Of a stretch of 64,000 bases of DNA, positions 42,156 to 50,706 are shown one piece after another (the stretch's first letter is position 1; every line of letters begins with the position of its first letter). The stretch is from Pandoraea pulmonicola. Lineage in GTDB: Bacteria > Pseudomonadota > Gammaproteobacteria > Burkholderiales > Burkholderiaceae. The position numbers and the translations under genes are program-made. Location: the NCBI RefSeq assembly GCF_000815105.2, contig NZ_CP010310.2, positions 1,302,001 to 1,366,000 of the forward strand. The letters are read 5' to 3'. Below the pieces are notes generated by a model. It saw nothing but the letters and a program-made list of their open reading frames with translations. It was not told the origin of the DNA and made no database searches.

Positions 42156-43061
42156 ATGGTCATGGTGTCGCTGCGGCAGTTGCGGTATTTCCTCGAAGTC
42201 GTCGACGCGGGTGGATTCAGCGCGGCAGCCGAGCGTCTGTTCGTTGCCCAGTCGGCACTGAGCCGGCAAATCTCCGAGCTTGAACGCGAATTGCAGGCGG
42301 TGTTGCTGGAACGCTCGTCGAAGGGCGTGACGCTCACACCCGCCGGCCGCACGTTCGTCGACGAAGCGCGGCGCGTGCTCACCGAGCTCGAAGGCTCGGT
42401 CGCGCTTACCCGCAGCGTGGCACGCGGCGAGCAGGGCACCGTGCGCCTAGCGCATTCCAGTTCGGTGCCGTTCGCCGGGCCGCTGCCCGCGGTATTGCGC
42501 GCGCATCTTCAAGCCAATCCCGGCGTGAGCGTCGACATCTCGACGCTGTCTTCCGAACAACAGCAGGACGAAGTGGAGGCCGGCCGCATCGACCTGGGGC
42601 TGGTGCGGCTGCCCGTGCTGCGTCCCGCGCCGTCGCTCGTTTGCGAACGGATCGCGCTGGAGCGATTGCTGTTGCTCGTGCCTCCCGGGCATACGCTGGC
42701 GAGCCGGACGTCGGTGAGCGTGGCGGCGCTGGCTTCGGAGCCGTTCGTCTCGCTGCCGCACCGCGAGCGCGGCGGGCTGAGCTATCGGGTCGCGCAACTG
42801 TGTCAGCAGCACGGCTTCTTCCCGAAGGCGGCGGTGGCGACCTCGCGCAAGGTTACGCTCGTCAACCTCGTGGCGGCGGGTTTCGGCGTGGCCATCGTGC
42901 CCGAGAGCCTTGCCGCGCTCGTGCAGGCCGACGTGCGACGCGTGGCGCTCGAGGACGAGAACGCGGACAGCGAAGTCGCGCTGCTGCGCCGCCGCGACGC
43001 AGGCGACCTCGCGATCGCGCTGGGCGATGCGCTCAGGCAGGGGCTGCGCGGCCCCCTCTAG
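42156..43061 (+). CDS. LysR-family transcription regulator
   Basis: 301 residues. The start MVMVSLRQLRYFLEVVDAGG leads into a helix-turn-helix GFSAAAERLFVAQSALSRQI. The effector domain (about 90-295) has GTVRLAHSSSVPFAGPLP and ASEPFVSLPHRERGGLS. ATG 42156 and the next ATG at 42162 are both possible. It is divergent from the TauE/SafE gene with a 131-base gap, the classical LysR-target arrangement. Confidence 0.92.
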   Translation: MVMVSLRQLRYFLEVVDAGGFSAAAERLFVAQSALSRQISELERELQAVLLERSSKGVTLTPAGRTFVDEARRVLTELEGSVALTRSVARGEQGTVRLAHSSSVPFAGPLPAVLRAHLQANPGVSVDISTLSSEQQQDEVEAGRIDLGLVRLPVLRPAPSLVCERIALERLLLLVPPGHTLASRTSVSVAALASEPFVSLPHRERGGLSYRVAQLCQQHGFFPKAAVATSRKVTLVNLVAAGFGVAIVPESLAALVQADVRRVALEDENADSEVALLRRRDAGDLAIALGDALRQGLRGPL

Positions 43062-43354
43062 GCTGCATGTCAGGGCGCCCGGCCTCGCCTCCTGGCCGAG
43101 CTCGCGGATCCGGCGGCAACGTAGTAAGTCCCGCGTAAGGCCTGCGTGAGAGGGTGCCGCCATAACGTCGAAAGGGGCGAGGAAACCCTCAAGTCGGTCG
43201 TTTTTTCTCCCGTTATACTTTTCGACACACCAGCGTGTGGCGCGAGCGCCCGACCGGCGTTCCTGCGGGGAAGTCCTGGGCTGTTGCAGCGATCACCCTG
43301 CGAGGCTCGCGCACTCGTCATAACAAGCAGATCAGAGATGCGAGGAGACTGACG
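43062..43354 (+). other. Upstream region of the chemoreceptor gene
   Basis: 293 bases without a supported gene. TATACT at 43214-43219 is a good sigma-70 -10 box, but I find no matching -35 box at 16-18 bases. A T-run (43200-43207) precedes it. GAGGAG at 43342-43347 is the ribosome site of the chemoreceptor. No sigma-28 flagellar promoter is evident. Confidence 0.4.
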
Positions 43355-44767
43355 ATGGGGCTATTCACGCGCACACGGGGTGCTGCGCAGACCGTCAACA
43401 TCATGAACGAGGTGGCCAGAAGCGCCGGCACCCTCGGCATCGAACTTTGCGACATTGCCGGTAACGTCGACGAAATCGCCGTCCGGACCAAACGGCAGGC
43501 GGAAGTGTTTCAGGAATTGCGCCGCGCCGCCACCGATACCAGCGAAGGCAACCAGCGCATTGCGGTGGCCGCCCGCGAGGCCCGCGACGTGGCCGATCGC
43601 GCCAGCGCGGAAATCGCCGCATCGCGCGGCACGGCCGACGCTTCGCTCGCCTCGATTCACGGTCTCGTCGAAGGGGTGTCCGGCATGGCCGAGGAAATCG
43701 CCGGCCTGCGCGAGGCGCTGGCGCACGTCGGCAAAGTGGCCGAAGGCATCTCGGTGATCGCCCGTCAGACCAATCTGCTTGCGCTGAACGCCGCAATCGA
43801 GGCGGCCCGCGCGGGGCTGGCCGGGCGCAGCTTCGCCGTGGTCGCCACCGAGGTCAAGCAACTCGCCAGCAAGACGGCCGAAGCGACGCAGCAGATCGAG
43901 CAGACGCTCGCCGCGCTGGCCGAGCGCACCGAGCGTCTCATGCGCGAGAGCAACGCGAACGTGTCGCGCGCGAACGATGCGCGCGAAGGCACCCGTGCGA
44001 TTGCGAGCGTGATCGAGACGGCCGGCACGGCGCTCGACACGTTCGATCGTCAGGCGGGGCAGATCGCGCAGGCGAGCGAGGCCATCGAGCACGAATGCAG
44101 CACGCTCGCCGCGCACGTCGACGAGATGGCCGACGGCGTGGCCCATTCGGCCGAGCATGTCGAGAGTGCGCGCGAGCGCATCAACGGTCTGCTGTCGGTG
44201 TCGGAGCAATTGATCGGCCTGATTGCCGAGGCGGACGTCGAGACCGAGGACACGCCTTTCATCCGCGCGGTGCGTCGCGCCGCGAAGCAGGTCGGGGAAA
44301 GCTTCGAGGCGGCGCTCGCCAAGGGCAGGATCACCGAGCAGGAATTGTTCGATCGTCGCTATCAACCGATTCCCGGCTCGAACCCGCAGCAATTGATGGC
44401 GAGCTTCACGCGCTTCACCGACGAGACGCTGCCCGCCATCCAGGAGCCGCTGCTCTCGCTCAACGAGCGCATCGCATTTTGCGCGGCCGTCGACGAGAAC
44501 GGCTATCTGCCGACGCACAACCGCAAGTTCTCGCAGACGCCCACCAACGATCCGGTGTGGAACGCCGCCAACTGCCGTAACCGGCGGCTATTCAACGACC
44601 GCACCGGGGCGGCCGCCGGGCGCAACACCAAGCCGCTGCTGCTGCAGACCTATCGTCGCGACATGGGGGGCGGGGAATTCGTGGTGATGAAGGATGCGTC
44701 GGCGCCCATCTACGTGAATGGCCGGCACTGGGGCGGTTTCCGGATCGCCTACCGTGTGGCGCGCTAG
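43355..44767 (+). CDS. Soluble methyl-accepting chemotaxis protein with C-terminal sensor domain
   Basis: 470 residues with no membrane span or HAMP. The signalling hairpin comes first (about 20-310); its tip [24 protein letters not shown] is near 130-153. The C-terminal 150 residues form a distinct domain with [43 protein letters not shown] and [19 protein letters not shown], similar to Cache-like ligand domains seen at the C-terminus of cytoplasmic receptors. ATG 43355 follows GAGGAG; the frame is open upstream. It probably senses an internal signal and talks to CheA/CheW encoded elsewhere. Confidence 0.9.
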   Translation: MGLFTRTRGAAQTVNIMNEVARSAGTLGIELCDIAGNVDEIAVRTKRQAEVFQELRRAATDTSEGNQRIAVAAREARDVADRASAEIAASRGTADASLASIHGLVEGVSGMAEEIAGLREALAHVGKVAEGISVIARQTNLLALNAAIEAARAGLAGRSFAVVATEVKQLASKTAEATQQIEQTLAALAERTERLMRESNANVSRANDAREGTRAIASVIETAGTALDTFDRQAGQIAQASEAIEHECSTLAAHVDEMADGVAHSAEHVESARERINGLLSVSEQLIGLIAEADVETEDTPFIRAVRRAAKQVGESFEAALAKGRITEQELFDRRYQPIPGSNPQQLMASFTRFTDETLPAIQEPLLSLNERIAFCAAVDENGYLPTHNRKFSQTPTNDPVWNAANCRNRRLFNDRTGAAAGRNTKPLLLQTYRRDMGGGEFVVMKDASAPIYVNGRHWGGFRIAYRVAR

Positions 44768-44778
44768 GGCTGCGTCGA

Positions 44779-45090
44779 TCAATAGCCGTACCAACGGCCA
44801 TGACGCCAGTAGCCGTGGCCGTAGCCGCGCCCGTAGTACGGACGACCGTAGTACACCGGCGGCGGCGGGCCATAGTAGACAGGGCCCGGCGCGACATAGA
44901 CGGGCGGCGGGGCGACGTAGACTGGCGGAGGCGGTGCCACGTAGACCGGCGCGGGAGCATAGATCGGCGCCGGGGCGATCAGCGGCACGCCGATGCCGAT
45001 GCCGACCGAGACGTGCGCCTGCGCCGTCCCGATCGCACCCGCGGCGAGCGCGATCCCGGCGATGGCAAGGGCGGCAAACTTGGTTTTCAT
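44779..45090 (-). CDS. Secreted Pro/Tyr/Gly-rich protein
   Basis: 103 residues. A signal peptide ends near residue 25 (GTAQA). The mature part repeats PVYVAPPP-like units (about 45-80) and ends in Tyr/Gly/Arg/His-rich sequence (YYGRGYGHGYWRHGRWYGY). GGAG lies 9 bases before ATG 45090. Proteins like this are common but uncharacterised in Burkholderiales and are thought to sit in the periplasm or outer surface. No enzymatic domain is visible. Convergent with the chemoreceptor gene, 11 bases away. Confidence 0.8.
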   Translation of the reverse strand: MKTKFAALAIAGIALAAGAIGTAQAHVSVGIGIGVPLIAPAPIYAPAPVYVAPPPPVYVAPPPVYVAPGPVYYGPPPPVYYGRPYYGRGYGHGYWRHGRWYGY

Positions 45091-45561
45091 GACATTTCTC
45101 CTGCGGAGTTGGCGGCGTACCGATGACACCGCCCGGACCGGCACCATGCCGGCCGACGCGCCCGGCGCCCACCGGCACCCTGGTTCGTCAGATTCCTTGG
45201 CTTTAACTGTACTGAAGTTCCGAATCGCGGGCGTGGCGCAATTGTTGCAAAGTATGCGCGTTGCCGCGGCGTGAGGAACGTTCGGGCGTAGAAAAGCGGC
45301 CGCCAAACGTGTGGATCGGGCCCCTATTCTATTCATAATCAACGGTTTGCGCCCGTTTTGGTTGACATGATCGCGCGTCGCCCGCAGGCCCGGCCGGTGC
45401 CGCATGCCCAAGACTTGTTACATTCATTTACAAGGCGGGTGGCATTAAAACAGCGGCGGATGCCGCTTCTCGCGACATCCGCCTGCTGCCGGCGCCCAAC
45501 TCCGTCGGTTCGGAGGCATGGGCGCCTTCTCCTCCCCGCTAAACTCGATGCCGTTGGGGCG
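45091..45561. other. Non-coding region
   Basis: 471 bases between the Pro/Tyr-rich gene (start side) and the C-x10-C repeat gene (end side), both on the minus strand. It should contain the promoter of the former. Locally AT-rich blocks lie at 45325-45340 (CTATTCTATTCATAATC) and 45412-45432 (GTTACATTCATTTACAA). I see no convincing paired promoter boxes, terminator or small gene. Confidence 0.4.
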
Positions 45562-46152
45562 TTACTGGCCGAAGCGCGCCTTGGCGTCGGCCACACAAGC
45601 GTCCTTGGTGCTGCCCGTGAGCGAGTCGCAGCGCTCCAGCGCGGCCTGATACTGCGCCTTGTTGGCGTCGGCGTTCGCGTCCTGACGTGCAGCCTTCGTG
45701 TCCTTGGACGACTCGCGGCTCGTGCGCATCACCTTCGCGTCGCCATACGCCTTGGTCTTGGCGGCTTCGGCATCCTTCAGGCAAACGTCCTTTTCGTTGC
45801 CCTTCTTGTCGTCGCAGCGCAGCTTGGCCACGCGGTAATCGGCGTCGGCCTTCGCGACGGCGGCGTCATAGCGGGCCTTGGGCGTTTGTTTGTAGTCGGC
45901 CTCGGCGTTGGCCTTGGCGATTTTCTCGTTGCCCTTGGCGTCCTCGACGCACACCTTCTTCGCGTTGTCCTTCAGGTCGTCGCATCGCGCCACGGCGGCC
46001 TTGTAGTCGGCCTCGGCCGACTTCTGCGCGGCATCGTACCGGTCCTTCATGCCGGCGTCGGCCGCGCCCACCGTGGTCGCGCCGAGCATTCCTGCTGCCC
46101 CCGTCGCAAGACAGGCGCAGGTCAGCAGGTTCAATGTCAGTCGATGTGCCAT
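45562..46152 (-). CDS. Secreted alpha-helical protein with three C-x10-C repeats
   Basis: 196 residues. A signal peptide ends near residue 31. The mature protein is Lys/Asp/Ala-rich and almost all helix. It has three copies of a unit of the form Y-x2-A-(x)-RC-D-x9-C-V/L-x-D-A: RCDDLKDNAKKVC, RCDDKKGNEKDVC and RCDSLTGSTKDAC, each with two cysteines spaced C-x10-C, suited to helical-hairpin disulfides. The spacing between copies varies (about 55 and 70 residues). Its function is unknown; similar short helical periplasmic proteins occur in Burkholderiales. It is near an entericidin and CsbD gene on the same strand. Confidence 0.8.
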   Translation of the reverse strand: MAHRLTLNLLTCACLATGAAGMLGATTVGAADAGMKDRYDAAQKSAEADYKAAVARCDDLKDNAKKVCVEDAKGNEKIAKANAEADYKQTPKARYDAAVAKADADYRVAKLRCDDKKGNEKDVCLKDAEAAKTKAYGDAKVMRTSRESSKDTKAARQDANADANKAQYQAALERCDSLTGSTKDACVADAKARFGQ

Positions 46153-46195
46153 CTCAATGTCCTCCTATCGGTCGGGGGGCAGTGAAAAAGTACCG

Positions 46196-46333
46196 TTACT
46201 TGTTGCGGTCGGCGGCGCCCTGGATGGCTTCACCGCCGCGTTCGACGTCCTTGCCGGCGCCATGAATGGTGTTGCAACCTGCCAGGCCCAGCGCGAAGCC
46301 GCTCAGAAGTGCAATGGCGATCAGTCGTTTCAT
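46196..46333 (-). CDS. Entericidin-family small lipoprotein
   Basis: 45 residues, too short for routine gene finding. MKRLIAIALLSGFALGLAGC is a lipoprotein signal with lipobox LAGC and Cys20. The mature part NTIHGAGKDVERGGEAIQGA is the entericidin signature (G-x-DV-x-x-GG-x-A-I). A purine-rich site (AAAGGAGAAAAC) is just upstream of the ATG. Entericidins A/B are paired antidote and toxin lipoproteins in enterobacteria; single copies are widespread and stress-induced. No second copy is seen here. Confidence 0.9.
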   Translation of the reverse strand: MKRLIAIALLSGFALGLAGCNTIHGAGKDVERGGEAIQGAADRNK

Positions 46334-46408
46334 TTTGTTTTCTCCTTTGAAAGATGAGGTCGTCAGCGTCCCGGAGCGACGATGCGCGGCGCAGCGCCGG
46401 GCCCGGGC

Positions 46409-46615
46409 TTACCAGAGCTTGTGCTGGTTGTTCCAGGTGTCCACTTCGCGCTCGGCGTCGGCCTTCGCCTTGCCGTAGCGTTCCTGGATCACGCCGACGA
46501 ACTTGTCGCGATTGCCTTCGATCTTCAGCAGATCGTCGTCGGTCAGGTTGCCCCATTGCTTCTTGGCTTCGCCCTTGAGTTGATTCCACTTGCCCTTGAT
46601 CAGATCCGAGTTCAT
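46409..46615 (-). CDS. CsbD-family stress protein
   Basis: 68 residues, standard CsbD length. MNSDLIKGKWNQLKGEAKKQ and TDDDLLKIEGNRDKFVGVIQ are the family motifs, and it ends VDTWNNQHKLW. CsbD proteins are abundant, highly charged, helical and induced by general stress or stationary phase; their mechanism is unknown. It is upstream of the entericidin gene on the same strand and may be co-expressed. Confidence 0.95.
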   Translation of the reverse strand: MNSDLIKGKWNQLKGEAKKQWGNLTDDDLLKIEGNRDKFVGVIQERYGKAKADAEREVDTWNNQHKLW

Positions 46616-46968
46616 GACAACTCCTCAATATCGGGTGGATGGGATTCGCGTGTTGCGGTGATATCGCGCACGGTGCGGTGCACGTCGTTGCCGCGCCCGG
46701 AGGACGGCAGGTGGTTCCATGGTATGGAGTGCGAAATGCTCCCGCTGTCGGCCACCTCACCGTCTCGATGTAGGTGGAATCGGGTTGCGCTGTCGGCGCA
46801 TTCCCACGAGGTCTCGCGGAAATCGCGTGCGGATGTCCGGACACGGTCGCGCGCGTGCGGACGCGAAGGGCCCGGCTGGACATGTGAGGGCTTGGGAGAG
46901 GCAAGGAGAAGCGGGGGCGCGGGAGGCGACGCGACAGCGTTCTTGGCCGGTGGGCGGGTATCCCGTGC
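46616..46968. other. Non-coding region upstream of csbD
   Basis: 353 bases between the csbD start and the C-terminus of the histidine kinase gene (both minus strand). GAGGAG-type ribosome site (as CTCCTC, 46621-46626) belongs to csbD. No gene, strong hairpin or clear promoter boxes are visible. Confidence 0.4.
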
Positions 46969-48561
46969 TCAGGAGGTTCTTTCGTGCCGCGACGCGGCGT
47001 CGGCATTGCCGTCGATGTCGCCGCCGTCGCGACGGCCGGGCTCCGCCGGCCTGTCGTCCCCGGCATGGGTTCGCGAGTCATCCGTCGACGTCGCGACCGG
47101 CGCCTGGCGTTCGTCGGGAAGTTCGGGACCGTGCACGGCAGGCGCGGTACTTTCGGTGACTTCCGTGGCGATCTCGGGTGCGTCGGCCGGACTGCACAGC
47201 GGCAGCACGACCTGAATTTCCGTACCGAGACGCTGCGGCAACGAATGAATATCGATACGCCCGCCCTTGGCCGAGACGCGCTGGCGCATGCCGAACAACC
47301 CGTGCGTCTTGGGCTTGTTGAACTGGTCGGGCGTGAGGCCGATGCCGTTATCGATCACTTCGAGCCGCACGCGCTGATCGTCGTACGCAAGCGCGACACG
47401 CACCGCCGTCGCGCGCGCGTACTTGCCGGCGTTCGTGAGCGCTTCCTGTGCCACGCGGAACAGCACGATGGCCGTGGACTCCGGCAACGCGAAGTCTTCT
47501 TCCGGCAGGTCCAGATCGAGCGCCCAGCGCTGCTGGTCGGCCGCCTCTTCGGCGAGCGAGCGCAGCGCCGTGACGAGGCCGAAGTTGATCAGCACTGTCG
47601 GCCGCAGATTCTCGATGATGCGGCGCTTGATCTGAATGCCCGAATCGAGATTGCGCTGCGCGCGCGCGAGCTTCTCGGCGATCACCGGATCGCTGCCGCG
47701 GATCTTGTGATGCGCCCACGTGACGTCCATCTTGCACGCGGTGAGGATCGCCCCGAGCTCGTCGTGCAGCTCGCGCGAGAGGCGCGTCTTCTCGTCTTCG
47801 CTCACGTTCTGCAAGTGTGTGGCCAATTCGTCGAGTTGCTCGGTGCGCTCGCGCACGAGCCGGTCGAGATGCGCCTGCTGTTCATGCAGTTGATCGCGCG
47901 CGAGCTGTTCCTGACGCATTTGCCGGCCGAGCGTGCGAAACAGCAGGACGAACAGCAGTATCGTCAGCACGGAGAGCGCGCCGGCGCTCACCGCCGAGAT
48001 CATCTGGTCGAAGCGGCCGTCGTCCTGCGCTCCTCGCGCTCGCGCGAGCTCCCGGTTGTAGAGATCGGTGACGCCGTTCTGCACGCGCTCCATCGCGCGG
48101 ATGCCGAGGTAGTCCGGCGAGAGCGCCTGCTCCAGCGTCATCGTCCCGTCGACCACGCCCGCGCGCGCCGCTTCCATCGTCGAAATGCGATCGGAGAAGA
48201 GCGCCATCACCGCGGCGAAATCACTCGTGGCCTGCGCGTCGTGCACGTTTTCGTAATGCTGGATGACGAGTGCCGCGAGATCGCGGATGCGCCGCACCGA
48301 CGACAGGTAGGGGTCGAGATAGACGGGATCCTTCGTGAGCAGATAGCCGCGCTGGCTCGCCACCACGGTGGACGTGCGCGTCATGATCTCGTTGAGTTCG
48401 TTGGCCGCCGTCATGGCCTGCAGCGCCGATTCGTAGGTGGACGCGAGACGCCGGTGTGCCGATTCGAGCCCGATCAGGCTGCCGACCGTGATCACGATCG
48501 CGGCGATCATGGCAATGATCCAGCTTCGGCGACGTAGCCAGGACGTGAACAATCGGGGCAT
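46969..48561 (-). CDS. CHASE3 histidine kinase of the NarX/DegS type
   Basis: 530 residues from ATG 48561 (a GTG at 48597 is possible). Spans at about 13-32 and 188-208 enclose a helical CHASE3-type periplasmic domain (about 35-180) with SQRGYLLTKDPVYLDPYL. A coiled coil (about 212-255) leads to the HisKA_3 region with His266 in LSRELHDELGAILTACKMD. The ATPase domain includes FRVAQEALTNAGKYARA, DNGIGLTPDQ and GLFGMRQRVSAKGGRI. A disordered acidic/Arg tail of about 75 residues follows. The partner is likely the NarL-type regulator at 50052. Confidence 0.92.
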   Translation of the reverse strand: MPRLFTSWLRRRSWIIAMIAAIVITVGSLIGLESAHRRLASTYESALQAMTAANELNEIMTRTSTVVASQRGYLLTKDPVYLDPYLSSVRRIRDLAALVIQHYENVHDAQATSDFAAVMALFSDRISTMEAARAGVVDGTMTLEQALSPDYLGIRAMERVQNGVTDLYNRELARARGAQDDGRFDQMISAVSAGALSVLTILLFVLLFRTLGRQMRQEQLARDQLHEQQAHLDRLVRERTEQLDELATHLQNVSEDEKTRLSRELHDELGAILTACKMDVTWAHHKIRGSDPVIAEKLARAQRNLDSGIQIKRRIIENLRPTVLINFGLVTALRSLAEEAADQQRWALDLDLPEEDFALPESTAIVLFRVAQEALTNAGKYARATAVRVALAYDDQRVRLEVIDNGIGLTPDQFNKPKTHGLFGMRQRVSAKGGRIDIHSLPQRLGTEIQVVLPLCSPADAPEIATEVTESTAPAVHGPELPDERQAPVATSTDDSRTHAGDDRPAEPGRRDGGDIDGNADAASRHERTS

Positions 48562-48867
48562 GAGGACGTGTCGGGAAGAGTTGGGCTGTGACAGCACACC
48601 AAAGCGCAGACCGACGCAGGTTCGCGCGATCCGCAGCTTGCGTCATTTCGCTTCGATCATAAGTCGAAAATCGCCCACCTGCGGGAATTGTCAGCCAATT
48701 CCTACGCAAAAACCAGAACCGCCCGGGCAGTCCGGGGAGCGCCGTTTTTCTACCATACATGCAGCACCCGGTGGATTGCGGGCCGTTTGCGCAAGCTTTT
48801 TTCGCGCGGCGCGCGGACGTGGGCGCGAAGAAAGTCTCCGGGAAGCGTATCGACCAAGGAGAACGCT
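48562..48867. promoter_or_regulatory. Divergent promoter region with a 7-5-7 palindrome
   Basis: 306 bases between the divergent histidine kinase and DUF1328 genes. It contains a perfect palindrome, GGAATTG, TCAGC, CAATTCC, at 48684-48702. NarL/LuxR-type regulators bind inverted heptamers, so this is a candidate site for the regulator at 50052. AAGGAG at 48856-48861 serves the DUF1328 gene. No clear sigma boxes are visible. Confidence 0.45.
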
Positions 48868-49044
48868 ATGTTGAAGTGGGCTTTGTTGTTTGCACTGATC
48901 TCGATCGTGGCGGGCCTGCTGGGCTTCACCGGGATCGCCGCCGGTGCGGCCGGGATCGCGAAGATCCTGTTCGTGCTGTTCCTGGTGCTGTTCGTGATCT
49001 TCCTGCTGCTTGGGCTGACCATCGCCAGGAAGATTGTCGACTAG
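48868..49044 (+). CDS. DUF1328 small membrane protein
   Basis: 58 residues, two hydrophobic helices separated by [35 protein letters not shown] is the family start (YtjA-like). Good ribosome site AAGGAG 6 bases before the ATG. Members are tiny inner-membrane proteins of unknown function, often next to stress genes. A second copy follows at 49116. Confidence 0.92.
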   Translation: MLKWALLFALISIVAGLLGFTGIAAGAAGIAKILFVLFLVLFVIFLLLGLTIARKIVD

Positions 49045-49115
49045 ACGGCGCCGCAGTGGCCGGGCGATGCGCCATGCGTGTCGCCGGCGGCCCGTCCACA
49101 ATCAAGGAGGTTGCG

Positions 49116-49277
49116 ATGCTTCACTATGCCGTCGTATTTTTCGTGATCGCGTTGATCGCCGCGGTTTTCGGTTTTACGGGAATCGCCGCGGGCGCGGCCG
49201 AGATCGCGAAGATCCTGTTCTTCATCTTCCTCGTGATCTTTCTGGTCACGCTGCTCTTCGGGGTGTTCCGACGATAG
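49116..49277 (+). CDS. Second DUF1328 small membrane protein
   Basis: 53 residues. [20 protein letters not shown] followed by [16 protein letters not shown] is the DUF1328 motif; the second helix ends with RR. AAGGAGG at 49104-49110 is a near-perfect ribosome site. It shares the central [14 protein letters not shown] block with the copy at 48868, consistent with tandem duplication. Confidence 0.92.
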   Translation: MLHYAVVFFVIALIAAVFGFTGIAAGAAEIAKILFFIFLVIFLVTLLFGVFRR

Positions 49278-49358
49278 CCGCCTCGCACATCGCCAGCGGG
49301 GCGCCTGCTTCGGGCGCCCTCCGCCCTCGTTACCATCTACTGACAGGAGGATTCGCTC

Positions 49359-49979
49359 ATGCATACCGCCAAGCACGCCAAGCACCATGCCTCGCCGTCT
49401 GCCGACACCGGCAAGCACGCCATGATGGGCAATGGTCGCAGCAAGCCAGCGGGCGAGGACTTCCAGATCGACGTTCGTGCGTTGCGCGAACGCGCACGTG
49501 AGCACCTCGACGACGGTGCCGTCACGGAGGACTACCGGGCCGATCGCGACGCGGTCGTGCATATGCTCAACGAAGCGCTCGCCACCGAGCTCGTGTGCGT
49601 GCTGCGCTACAAGCGCCACCATTTCATGGCCACCGGCATTCATGCCGAGCCGGTCGCCGCGGAATTCGCCGAGCACGCGGCGCAGGAGCAGGCACACGCG
49701 GACCGCATCGCGGCGCGGATCGTGCAACTGGGCGGCGAGCCCGATTTCTCGCCCGACGGCCTGTCGGCCCGCAGTCATGCGGAATATGTGCCCGGCCAGA
49801 GCCTGCGCGACATGATTCGCGAAGACCTCGTCGCGGAGCGCATCGCGATTGAGAGTTATCGCGAGATGATTCATTATCTGGGCGACCGGGATACCACGAC
49901 GCGACGCATGCTCGAGGAGATCCTGGCCGTCGAGGAAGAACATGCCGACGATATGCGCGATCTGCTCGACCGGGAGTGA
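49359..49979 (+). CDS. Ferritin-like / bacterioferritin-like protein
   Basis: 206 residues. The first 30 are His/Lys-rich and disordered. The four-helix bundle (about 50-205) has NEALATELVCVLRYKRHHFMA, EHAAQEQAHADRIAARIVQL and EILAVEEEHADDM, with Glu and E-x-x-H pairs in the places used for a di-iron site. The family stores iron or protects DNA from oxidation (Dps/Bfr-like). It is in the stress island, after the DUF1328 genes. An iron role is inferred from the metal-site residues. Confidence 0.85.
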   Translation: MHTAKHAKHHASPSADTGKHAMMGNGRSKPAGEDFQIDVRALRERAREHLDDGAVTEDYRADRDAVVHMLNEALATELVCVLRYKRHHFMATGIHAEPVAAEFAEHAAQEQAHADRIAARIVQLGGEPDFSPDGLSARSHAEYVPGQSLRDMIREDLVAERIAIESYREMIHYLGDRDTTTRRMLEEILAVEEEHADDMRDLLDRE

Positions 49980-50051
49980 CGCCCATGCCGCGCACGCCGG
50001 ATCCGGACGGATTCGGCCCACCGGCCGAGGGGGAAAGTTTCTGGAGCTTAG

Positions 50052-50693
50052 ATGTCACTGACAATAAAAATCCTGATTGCCGACGACCACGCTATCGTTC
50101 GCACCGGCTTCAAGCAGTTCATTGCGGACGAATCGGACATGGAAGTGTTGGGCGAAGCGGCGAGCGGCGACGAAGTGATCCGCGCCGTACGCGACACGGC
50201 CTTCGATGTCGTGCTGCTCGATATCGCCATGCCTGACAAGAACGGAATCGATACGCTTCGCATCATCAAGCAATTGCGCCCCGAGCAAGGGGTGCTGTTT
50301 TTATCGACGTATCCGGAGGCCCAGTACGCGGTGAATCTGCTGCGCGCCGGTGCCGACGGCTACCTGATGAAGGACGCCGCGCCCGAGGAGATCATCCGGG
50401 CGATCCGCACGGTGGCGCGCGGCCATCGCTACGTGAGCGAGGTGACCGCCGATCTGCTCGCGCAGAAGCTCGACCAGCCGATCGACGAGCCGATGCACGA
50501 GCAGCTCTCGGAGCGTGAATTCCAGGTGTTCTGCAAGCTCGCGCAGGGGCGCACTCCCACGGAGATCGCCGAAGAGCTTCACCTGTCGGTGAAGACCGTC
50601 AGCACGTACCGCGCGCGCGTGCTGGAAAAGATGCATTTGAAAACCAATGCCGATCTGACGCTTTATGCGCTCAAGAACGGTCTGATCAGTTGA
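50052..50693 (+). CDS. NarL/LuxR-family response regulator
   Basis: 213 residues. The receiver (about 1-122) has Asp11-Asp12, phospho-acceptor Asp57 in VVLLDIAMPDKNG and Lys in LMKDAAPEE. The LuxR-type helix-turn-helix (about 148-210) has LSEREFQVFCKLAQGRTPTEIAEELHLSVKTVSTYR. It is 72 bases after the ferritin-like gene and 13 bases before a stand-alone receiver. Its kinase is probably the HisKA_3 protein at 46969, on the opposite strand. Confidence 0.94.
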   Translation: MSLTIKILIADDHAIVRTGFKQFIADESDMEVLGEAASGDEVIRAVRDTAFDVVLLDIAMPDKNGIDTLRIIKQLRPEQGVLFLSTYPEAQYAVNLLRAGADGYLMKDAAPEEIIRAIRTVARGHRYVSEVTADLLAQKLDQPIDEPMHEQLSEREFQVFCKLAQGRTPTEIAEELHLSVKTVSTYRARVLEKMHLKTNADLTLYALKNGLIS

Positions 50694-50706
50694 CGGAGAG
50701 GTTGTC

